DNA of 41,357 bases from assembly GCF_030711595.1 (NCBI RefSeq), contig NZ_JAUJUJ010000026.1, positions 1 to 41,357 of the forward strand, given 5' to 3'. The DNA is from Stenotrophomonas sp. YIM B06876. Lineage in GTDB: Bacteria; Pseudomonadota; Gammaproteobacteria; Xanthomonadales; Xanthomonadaceae. Position numbers and translations under genes: made by a program. Positions 36,041 through 41,357 of this stretch are shown here, in pieces; position 1 is the first letter of the stretch; each line of letters opens with the position of its first letter. The notes under the pieces are model-generated. The model saw only the letters and a list, made by a program, of their open reading frames with translations, made no database searches and had not been told where the DNA came from.

Positions 36041-36883
36041 TCACCCGGGCAGCCGCCCCAGGGTGACGCGATCACGCTGTTCCAGATCCTGCGCCGTGGC
36101 GACGTCGACAAAACCGGCGCGCTGCAACAGCGCGCGTACCGCCGCGCCCTGGTCCCACCCGTGCTCAAGCAACAACCAGCCGCCAGGATGCAGATGGCCC
36201 GGCGCGGCGGCGGCAATTTCGCCGAGCGCCTGCAGCCCATCGGCCCCGGAGGCCAGCGCCGACAGCGGTTCATGACGCAGGTCGCCCTGGTCCAGATGCG
36301 GATCGGTGCTGGCGATATACGGCGGGTTGCTGGCAATCAGATCGAAGCGTTCACCGGCCAGCGGCGCCAGCCAGTGGCCCTGGCGGAACTGCACATTGCC
36401 CAGGGCGTGCGCCAACGCGTTGGCACGCGCGACCGCCAACGCCCCTTCGCTGAAATCGGTGGCCACCACCTGCGCCCGCGGGCGCTCGCTGGCCACGGCC
36501 AATGCGATGGCACCGGACCCGGTGCCCAGGTCGGCGACCCGCCACGGCACCTGCTGCGCCAGCCGCGCCAGCGCCAGTTCCACCAGCAGCTCGGTTTCCG
36601 GGCGCGGAATCAGCGTGTCCGCGCTGACCTGCAGATCCAACGTCCAGAACCCGCGGCGGCCGGTCACATAGGCCAGTGGCGCGCCCTCCGCGCGCAACGC
36701 CACCACCTGCTCGAAACGGGCAACAACGTCGGTGGCAACCGTATCGCCGGCATGGGCGAACAGCCAGGCCCGCTCGCAGCCCAATGTATGCAGCAGCAAC
36801 GCTTCGGCTTCATGGCGGGCGGTGTCGCCACCCAGCCGCGCGGCGGCCTGCCTCAACAATTCGGCAACAGTGATCGGGGACAA
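36041..36883 (-). CDS. prmC: Release-factor glutamine methyltransferase
   Basis: A 280-aa SAM-dependent enzyme that methylates the Gln of the GGQ motif in release factors RF1/RF2. It has an N-terminal helical domain, the SAM loop [16 protein letters not shown] and the catalytic NPPY in [11 protein letters not shown]. It starts at a TTG (36883) with GAGGAA 7-8 bases upstream, and no better ATG is available. In many bacteria prmC follows prfA; here the two are 21 kb apart. Confidence 0.94.
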   Translation of the reverse strand: MSPITVAELLRQAAARLGGDTARHEAEALLLHTLGCERAWLFAHAGDTVATDVVARFEQVVALRAEGAPLAYVTGRRGFWTLDLQVSADTLIPRPETELLVELALARLAQQVPWRVADLGTGSGAIALAVASERPRAQVVATDFSEGALAVARANALAHALGNVQFRQGHWLAPLAGERFDLIASNPPYIASTDPHLDQGDLRHEPLSALASGADGLQALGEIAAAAPGHLHPGGWLLLEHGWDQGAAVRALLQRAGFVDVATAQDLEQRDRVTLGRLPG

Positions 36884-37134
36884 TTCAATTTCCTCGGCGG
36901 CGAACGCGACAGAGGAATTTTACGGCGTAGCCGGCCGGCGCGACTTGCCGGCGCCGTGGCCTTGGCCACTTCAGCAGGCGGAGAATTGCCGATACCCCTG
37001 GCACCCGTGCCACCGGAGCGGGCCGGTCCATATAGCCGGCCTATGCCTCCATTCAGCAACCTCCATACAGCCGGCTTGGAAATTATGCAGAACCCCCAAT
37101 ATCCACCCGTAGGCCAGATAAAACACGCACCAAG
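36884..37134. other. Noncoding gap upstream of the ahpC regulatory region
   Basis: The 363-bp divergent gap between prmC and ahpC contains no credible gene. Its prmC-proximal part carries a GC-rich hairpin just after GTAG (36927-36930), with arms CGGCGC and GCGCCG. Further on, ATAG-N5-CTAT occurs near 37032-37044, too short in spacing for a standard OxyR half-site pair. The ahpC-proximal part becomes AT-richer and holds the OxyR site listed next. Confidence 0.5.
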
Positions 37135-37171
37135 ATAGGCCAAGCCTATTGAAACCATGAATTCAATTCAT
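37135..37171 (+). promoter_or_regulatory. OxyR tetramer binding site upstream of ahpC
   Basis: The sequence fits the OxyR pattern of four 4-base elements spaced by 7: ATAG (37135-37138), CTAT (37146-37149), ATGA (37157-37160) and TCAT (37168-37171). The first pair is a perfect match, the second is degenerate but symmetric. It ends 20 bp upstream of the -10 element of ahpC, where OxyR contacts RNA polymerase, and oxyR itself lies downstream. Confidence 0.82.
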
Positions 37172-37180
37172 TTGTTTTAT

Positions 37181-37197
37181 TAGGCAGGGCCTATTAG
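37181..37197 (+). promoter_or_regulatory. ahpC -10 element overlapping a second TAGGC-N3-GCCTA palindrome
   Basis: TATTAG (37192-37197) is a likely -10, giving a leader of about 43 nt to the ahpC ATG; no good -35 is present, as expected for an activated promoter. It overlaps TAGGC-AGG-GCCTA (37181-37193), which repeats the TAGGC-CAA-GCCTA core of the OxyR site (37136-37148) at 45-bp distance. Confidence 0.6.
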
Positions 37198-37246
37198 TCT
37201 TTGCTTCACGTTCTCCACCCCCGTCCCTTCAACAAGAGGAAGTCAC

Positions 37247-37810
37247 ATGTCCCTTATCAATACCCAGGTCCAGCCGTTCAAGGTCAACGCGTTCCACAAC
37301 GGCAAGTTCATTGAAGTCACCGACGCCAGCCTGAAGGGCAAGTGGTCGGTGATGATCTTCATGCCGGCCGCGTTCACCTTCAATTGCCCGACCGAGATCG
37401 AAGACGCCGCCGACCATTACGCCGAGTTCCAGAAGGCCGGCGCCGAGGTCTACATCGTCACCACCGATACCCATTTCTCGCACAAGGTGTGGCACGAAAC
37501 CTCGCCGGCCGTGGGCAAGGCCAAGTTCCCGCTGGTTGGCGACCCGACCCACCAACTGACCAACGCCTTCGGCGTGCACATTCCGGAAGAAGGCCTGGCC
37601 CTGCGCGGCACCTTCGTGATCAACCCGGAAGGCGTGATCAAGACCCTGGAGATCCACTCCAACGAGATCGCCCGTGACGTGTCCGAAACCCTGCGCAAAC
37701 TGAAGGCCGCCCAGTTCACCGCCGCCCACCCGAACGAAGTGTGCCCGGCCAAGTGGAAGGAAGGCGAGAAGACCCTGACCCCGTCGCTGGATCTGGTCGG
37801 CAAGATCTAA
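37247..37810 (+). CDS. ahpC: Alkyl hydroperoxide reductase peroxidase subunit (2-Cys peroxiredoxin)
   Basis: The 187-aa typical 2-Cys peroxiredoxin reduces hydrogen peroxide, organic peroxides and peroxynitrite in the cytoplasm. The peroxidatic Cys47 is in FTFNCPTE and the resolving Cys166 in EVCPAKW; AhpF recycles it. The start ATG has AGAGGAAG upstream. A full OxyR site lies 76-112 bp before the start. Two stable hairpins follow the stop, consistent with ahpC being made in excess over ahpF. Confidence 0.97.
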   Translation: MSLINTQVQPFKVNAFHNGKFIEVTDASLKGKWSVMIFMPAAFTFNCPTEIEDAADHYAEFQKAGAEVYIVTTDTHFSHKVWHETSPAVGKAKFPLVGDPTHQLTNAFGVHIPEEGLALRGTFVINPEGVIKTLEIHSNEIARDVSETLRKLKAAQFTAAHPNEVCPAKWKEGEKTLTPSLDLVGKI

Positions 37811-37822
37811 GCAACACCCGCT

Positions 37823-37849
37823 CCCACCCCGCCTCGCGGCGGGCGTGGG
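37823..37849 (+). terminator. Hairpin after ahpC (partial terminator or 3' stabiliser)
   Basis: CCCACCCCGCC (37823-37833) pairs with GGCGGGCGTGGG (37838-37849): 11 bp, one bulged base and a TCGC tetraloop, 12 bp after the ahpC stop. There is no T-run, so full termination is unlikely; a processing or stability element fits better. Its 3' arm overlaps the start of the longer inverted repeat, so only one of the two can form at a time. Confidence 0.6.
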
Positions 37850-37924
37850 GGTGAACCGCAACATGTTGATCCCCGCCAGCGGCACGCCAGCCCAGCGGAC
37901 AAGCAGGTTGCGGTTCACCCCTAC
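37848..37924. repeat. 15-bp perfect inverted repeat in the ahpC-ahpF gap, GTAG-headed on the minus strand
   Basis: GGGGTGAACCGCAAC (37848-37862) and GTTGCGGTTCACCCC (37907-37921) are exact inverted copies enclosing 44 bases. Read on the minus strand the element begins GTAGGGGTGAACC, the GTAG falling at 37924-37921. The long stem could fold in the ahpC-ahpF mRNA. It resembles the other GTAG-headed hairpins in the window, but a shared origin is only inferred. Confidence 0.75.
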
Positions 37925-37990
37925 CTTTCCCGGCGCGTTGCCCAGGCAACCGCGTCCTCCCCCGTTTTGCCTCGAACAAGGAGTTGCGCC

Positions 37991-39583
37991 GTGCTCGACG
38001 ACACCCTCAAGACCCAGTTGCAGCAGTACATGGGCCTGCTGCGCCAGCCGCTGCGCCTGATCGCCTCGCTCGATGACAGCGCCGCCAGCCAGGACATGCG
38101 TGGCCTGCTCGACGACATCGTCGCCGCCGGCAACGGCAAGATCACCCTCGACGCCGGCGGCACCGATGCGCGCCGACCGTCGTTCGTCGTCGCCCGTGAA
38201 GGCCAGGACCATGGCGTGCGTTTCGCCGGCCTGCCGCTGGGCCACGAGTTCGAATCGCTGGTGCTGGCCCTGCTGTGGACCGGCGGCCATCCGCCGAAGG
38301 TGGCGCAGGACGTGATCGACAGCATCAAGGCGATTGATGGCGACTTCGACTTCGACGTCTACATGTCGCTGACCTGCCACAACTGCCCGGACGTGGTGCA
38401 GGCGCTGGCGCTGATGGCGATCCTGAATCCGAAGATCCGCACCACGGTGATCGAGGGCGGCACGTTCCAGCAGGAAGTGGAGCAGCGCCAGGTGATGGCG
38501 GTGCCGATGGTGTTCCAGGGTGGCGAGATGTTCGACTCCGGCCGCATGAGCCTGGAGCAGATCGTCGCCAAGCTCGACACCGGTGCCGCCGCCCGCGAGG
38601 CCGAGAAGATCAAGGCCAAGGACGTGTTCGACGTGCTGGTGGTCGGTGGTGGCCCGGCCGGTGCGGCGGCGGCGATCTATGCCGCGCGCAAGGGCATCCG
38701 CACCGGTGTGGCGGCCGAGCGTTTCGGCGGCCAGGTGCTGGACACCCTGGCGATCGAGAACTTCATCTCGGTGCAGCACACCGAGGGCCCGAAGCTGGCC
38801 GCGGCACTGGAAGCCCACGTGCGCGAGTACGAGGTGGACATCATGAACCTGCAGCGCGCGACCAAGCTGGTGCCGGCCGGCGCCGATGGCCTGGTCGAAG
38901 TGAAGCTGGAGAACGGTGCCTCGCTGAAGTCCAAGAGCGTGATCCTGTCCACCGGCGCGCGCTGGCGGCAGATGAACGTGCCCGGCGAGAACGAGTACCG
39001 CAACAAGGGCGTGGCCTATTGCCCGCACTGTGACGGTCCGCTGTTCAAGGGCAAGCGCGTGGCGGTGATCGGCGGCGGCAATTCCGGCGTGGAGGCGGCC
39101 ATCGATCTGGCCGGCCTCGTCAGCCACGTCACCGTGTTCGAGTTCGACAGCCAGCTGCGCGCCGACCAGGTGCTGCAGGCCAAGCTGCGCAGCCTGCCCA
39201 ACGTGAAGGTGATCCTCAACGCGCAGACCACCGAGGTGCTGGGCGACGGCCAGAAGGTCAACGGCATCGTCTACACCGACCGTATCGGTGGCGATTCGCA
39301 CCGGGTCGAGCTGGAAGGCATCTTCGTGCAGATCGGCCTGCTGCCCAACACCGAATGGCTGCGCGGCACGGTGGAGCTGAGCGGACGCGGCGAGATCGTC
39401 ATCGACGAGCGTGGCCAGACCAATGTGCCGGGCGTGTTCGCCGCCGGTGACTGCACCACGGTGCCGTACAAGCAGATCATCATCGCCATGGGCGCCGGTT
39501 CGACCGCGGCACTGAGCGCGTTCGATCATCTGATCCGCAGTTCCGTGCCGCAGGCCGAGGTGGCCATCGCCGAAACCGCCTGA
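37991..39583 (+). CDS. ahpF: Alkyl hydroperoxide reductase flavoprotein subunit
   Basis: The 530-aa NADH:peroxiredoxin oxidoreductase passes electrons via FAD and two disulfides to AhpC. The N-terminal double-thioredoxin domain carries CHNC (Cys129/Cys132) and the C-terminal thioredoxin-reductase-like part carries CPHC (Cys344/Cys347). It also has FAD motifs [19 protein letters not shown] and VFAAGDCT, and the NADH loop [12 protein letters not shown]. The start is a GTG at 37991 with AAGGAG upstream; open frame further back has no homology. The gap from ahpC is 180 bp, unusually long and structured. Confidence 0.97.
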   Translation: MLDDTLKTQLQQYMGLLRQPLRLIASLDDSAASQDMRGLLDDIVAAGNGKITLDAGGTDARRPSFVVAREGQDHGVRFAGLPLGHEFESLVLALLWTGGHPPKVAQDVIDSIKAIDGDFDFDVYMSLTCHNCPDVVQALALMAILNPKIRTTVIEGGTFQQEVEQRQVMAVPMVFQGGEMFDSGRMSLEQIVAKLDTGAAAREAEKIKAKDVFDVLVVGGGPAGAAAAIYAARKGIRTGVAAERFGGQVLDTLAIENFISVQHTEGPKLAAALEAHVREYEVDIMNLQRATKLVPAGADGLVEVKLENGASLKSKSVILSTGARWRQMNVPGENEYRNKGVAYCPHCDGPLFKGKRVAVIGGGNSGVEAAIDLAGLVSHVTVFEFDSQLRADQVLQAKLRSLPNVKVILNAQTTEVLGDGQKVNGIVYTDRIGGDSHRVELEGIFVQIGLLPNTEWLRGTVELSGRGEIVIDERGQTNVPGVFAAGDCTTVPYKQIIIAMGAGSTAALSAFDHLIRSSVPQAEVAIAETA

Positions 39584-39633
39584 GCCCGGTCGCCGCCGCA
39601 CGCGGCAACGGACCGGCCATCGGCCATCACCAC

Positions 39634-39653
39634 GGGCGATCCTTCGATCGCCC
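39634..39653 (+). other. Perfect 8-bp hairpin between ahpF and oxyR
   Basis: GGGCGATC (39634-39641) and GATCGCCC (39646-39653) enclose a CTTC tetraloop, 22 bp before the oxyR start. With no T-run it is more likely an mRNA processing or translation-modulating structure than a terminator. Confidence 0.55.
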
Positions 39654-39675
39654 CGCTTCGTTTCCGGAGTCCAGC

Positions 39676-40617
39676 TTGAATCTGCGCGATCTCAAATATC
39701 TGGTGGCACTGGCCGAGCACCGGCACTTCGGCCGCGCCGCCAGCGCCTGCTTCGTCAGCCAGCCCACGCTTTCCACCCAGATCAGGAAGCTGGAGGAAGA
39801 GCTGGGGGTGTCGCTGGTCGAGCGCGCGCCGCGCAAGGTGATGCTGACCCCGGCCGGCCGTGAGGCGGCCGCGCGCGCGCGCGGCATCATCGCGGAAGTG
39901 GAACAGATGAAGGAAGCCGCCCGCCGCAGCCGCGCCCCGGAGGCCGGCACCGTGCGCCTGGGCATTTTCCCCACGCTCGGGCCGTACCTGCTGCCGCATG
40001 TGATCTCGCGCATCCGCGCGCGCTTCCCGCAACTGGAGCTGCTGCTGGTGGAGGAAAAAAGCGACGTGTTGCTGGCCCAGCTGCGCAACGGCCAGCTCGA
40101 CGCCACCGTGCTGGCGCTGCCCCTGCACGACGACCAGCTGCATACCGAATTCCTGTTCGAGGAGCCGTTTGTCCTGGCCGTGCCGGAGGGCCATCCGTTG
40201 GCCCAACGCAGCAGCGTGCACCTGAACGAACTGGCCGATCAGCGCCTGCTGCTGCTGCAGGACGGCCACTGCCTGCGCGACCAGGCTCTGGATGTCTGCC
40301 ACCTGGCCGGCGCGCTGGAGAAATCCGAGTTCCAGGCCACCAGCCTGGAAACGCTGCGGCAGATGGTGGCAGCCAATGTCGGCATCACCCTGCTGCCGCT
40401 GCTGGCGGTCAAACCGCCGGTGGCACGTTCAGAAAACATCCACCTGCTGGGCTTTGACGGCGCCCCCCGGCCCAGCCGGCGAATTGCCCTGGTCTGGCGG
40501 CGCAGTTCGGCCATGAACGGGTTCCTTGAACAGCTGGCCCGCCTGTTCCAGTCATTGCCGGACACACTGCTGCAGCCTGCGCCGCTGCGGCCCGAGGAAC
40601 CGTCCACACCGACCTGA
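39676..40617 (+). CDS. oxyR: Peroxide-sensing LysR-family regulator OxyR
   Basis: A 313-aa LysR-type regulator with an N-terminal winged helix (DLKYLVALAEHRHFGRAASACFVSQPTLSTQIRKLEEELG) and the redox pair Cys199 (DGHCLRDQ) and Cys208 (LDVCHLAG), numbered exactly as in E. coli OxyR. Oxidation by H2O2 forms the disulfide and activates target genes. The start is a TTG at 39676 with GGAG 7 bases upstream. Position after ahpF is typical of Xanthomonas, where ahpF-oxyR-orfX has been described as an operon. Confidence 0.96.
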   Translation: MNLRDLKYLVALAEHRHFGRAASACFVSQPTLSTQIRKLEEELGVSLVERAPRKVMLTPAGREAAARARGIIAEVEQMKEAARRSRAPEAGTVRLGIFPTLGPYLLPHVISRIRARFPQLELLLVEEKSDVLLAQLRNGQLDATVLALPLHDDQLHTEFLFEEPFVLAVPEGHPLAQRSSVHLNELADQRLLLLQDGHCLRDQALDVCHLAGALEKSEFQATSLETLRQMVAANVGITLLPLLAVKPPVARSENIHLLGFDGAPRPSRRIALVWRRSSAMNGFLEQLARLFQSLPDTLLQPAPLRPEEPSTPT

Positions 40618-40715
40618 ACCGCCGGTTTGCAGCGCCGCGGCCTCGCGACGCCGGCACCGGCGCTGACGGCCTCGCGGCATCCATTGCTTTCAGGCCGCCG
40701 CAGGCGCGATGATCG

Positions 40716-40741
40716 CAATGGGTCGCTTCCGGCCCCCATTG
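40716..40741 (+). other. Upstream hairpin in the oxyR-rnk gap
   Basis: CAATGGG (40716-40722) pairs with CCCATTG (40735-40741) around a 12-nt loop. It sits 17 bp before the terminator hairpin and could be a separate structure or part of an alternative fold. Confidence 0.4.
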
Positions 40742-40758
40742 TCAGCACAATAGAACCG

Positions 40759-40785
40759 GGCGGCGCCAACAGGGTGCCGCCTTTT
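40759..40785 (+). terminator. Intrinsic terminator between oxyR and the rnk-like gene
   Basis: GGCGGCGCC (40759-40767) pairs with GGTGCCGCC (40773-40781; one G-T wobble), followed by TTTTGCTTGTCTTTT. It looks like a functional terminator but ends only 34 bp before the next start codon. That leaves little room for a new promoter, so it may act as an attenuator. Confidence 0.75.
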
Positions 40786-40818
40786 GCTTGTCTTTTGAAT
40801 AACTGCAGGAGCTTTCCC

Positions 40819-41244
40819 ATGACGACCAACAGCGGTCTACCGCCGTCAATCATTGTTTCCAGCCGAGATATGGCCCGCCTAGAGGCCATGCTGGAATCCC
40901 CCGCGCTGAGCCGGCACCCGGCGGCCGTGGCGCTGAGCCAGGAGCTCTACCGCGCGCAGGTGCTGCCCCCGGAAGAAGTGCCCGAAGGCATCGTCACCAT
41001 GCACTCGCGGGTGGAGTGCGTGGACGAGCTGCATGACGAGAAACATTCGCTGACCCTGGTCTACCCGCACGAGGCCGATTTCGACAAGGGCCGCGTTTCG
41101 GTGCTGGCGCCGGTCGGCAGCGCGCTGCTGGGCCTGTCGCTGGGCCAGACCATCGACTGGACCGCCCCGGGTGGCCGCCAGCTGCGCCTGCGTGTGACCG
41201 CGATCCATTACCAGCCCGAAGCCGCCGGTGATATCCACCGCTGA
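40819..41244 (+). CDS. rnk: Rnk-like GreA/GreB-domain protein (nucleoside diphosphate kinase regulator type)
   Basis: A 141-aa protein with a short N-terminal helical arm and a GreA/GreB C-terminal FKBP-like domain. Marks are PPSIIVSSRDMARLEAMLE, VTMHSRVECVDELHDEKHSLTLVYPHEADFDKGRVSVLAPVGSALLGLSLGQTIDW. Rnk binds RNA polymerase at the secondary channel but lacks the Gre catalytic acid tip. The ATG has AGGAG upstream. Its place after oxyR may correspond to 'orfX' of the Xanthomonas ahpF-oxyR-orfX operon (inference). Symbol by family resemblance. Confidence 0.85.
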   Translation: MTTNSGLPPSIIVSSRDMARLEAMLESPALSRHPAAVALSQELYRAQVLPPEEVPEGIVTMHSRVECVDELHDEKHSLTLVYPHEADFDKGRVSVLAPVGSALLGLSLGQTIDWTAPGGRQLRLRVTAIHYQPEAAGDIHR

Positions 41245-41294
41245 GCGCGCCCGCGCGCCAGCGTTGTACCTGCAAGACAAGAAAGGAAGTAGCA

Positions 41295-41357
41295 ATGACC
41301 CATGTCCAGCCCTCCAAACTCGCCCAGCTGCGCGAACTGTCCGTGGTGGTGGCCGAT
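41295..41357 (+). CDS. tal: Transaldolase, N-terminal fragment (runs off the window)
   Basis: The last 21 codons read MTHVQPSKLAQLRELSVVVAD, matching the conserved start of transaldolase (…LRELSVVVADTGD…), the pentose-phosphate enzyme. AAGGAAG lies 6 bases before the ATG. It follows the rnk-like gene by 50 bp. Placement next to the ahp-oxyR locus may support NADPH supply during peroxide stress, but that is inference. Confidence 0.85.
   Translation, partial: MTHVQPSKLAQLRELSVVVAD

Noticed and set aside
37032..37044. Second OxyR site (ATAG-N5-CTAT)
   Set aside because: The spacing is 5 rather than 7, and no partner elements lie at the right distance.

Overview
The window is about 41 kb of high-GC chromosomal DNA. 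Its gene order and protein sequences point to a Xanthomonadaceae gammaproteobacterium of the Stenotrophomonas / Pseudoxanthomonas / Xanthomonas type. The evidence is the ahpC-ahpF-oxyR order, a close homologue of the Xanthomonas O-GlcNAc-transferase-like protein, GTAG-headed repetitive hairpins, and the lolB-ispE-tRNA-Gln-prs-rplY-pth-ychF block divergent from hemA-prfA. The genus cannot be fixed from sequence reading alone. Most of the window is conserved housekeeping sequence. No integrase, transposase, phage gene or CRISPR array is visible.

Layout. 1-492: the 5' end of tuf (EF-Tu) behind tRNA-Thr, tRNA-Gly and tRNA-Tyr, with a clear sigma-70 promoter. 515-5707: an accessory module with an exported isoaspartyl peptidase, an exported cyanophycinase (both minus) and a divergent TonB-dependent receptor. 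A perfect 14-bp palindrome of LacI-operator type sits over the predicted cyanophycinase start site. I read this as a regulated system for taking up and digesting cyanophycin or related beta-aspartyl peptides. 5953-12881 (minus): ychF, pth, rplY, prs, tRNA-Gln, ispE, lolB and a TPR protein. 12949-17874 (plus): hemA, prfA, an OGT-like TPR glycosyltransferase and ppk2. 17999-21949: a TlpA-like lipoprotein and YihY (minus), then wrbA, a DUF2069 protein, a one-domain asparaginase-like protein and ybaK (plus). 22022-24266: ilvE and sufT (minus) and a small membrane protein (plus).

24282-24776 is a noncoding tandem array of four units of about 133 bp. Each unit carries a GTAG-headed stem-loop and 14-bp subrepeats. 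24811-29217 holds the three proton-translocating transhydrogenase genes on the minus strand. They are split by an opposite-strand three-gene cassette: an ECF-like sigma factor, a putative membrane anti-sigma protein and a DUF3106 exported protein. Then come a DUF1631 protein (minus), a tightly overlapping plus-strand set (nitroreductase, 5'-3' exonuclease, Nudix hydrolase, N-formylglutamate amidohydrolase-like), and pip and prmC (minus).

37135-41357 is the peroxide-defence locus. A canonical OxyR tetramer site precedes ahpC, followed by ahpF, oxyR, an rnk-like gene and the start of transaldolase. Strong hairpins lie in every gap between ahpC and the rnk-like gene, which suggests that output is graded along the locus.

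The least ordinary items are the cyanophycin module with its operator, the 133-bp array, the sigma cassette splitting the pnt genes, and the hairpin-partitioned ahp locus.
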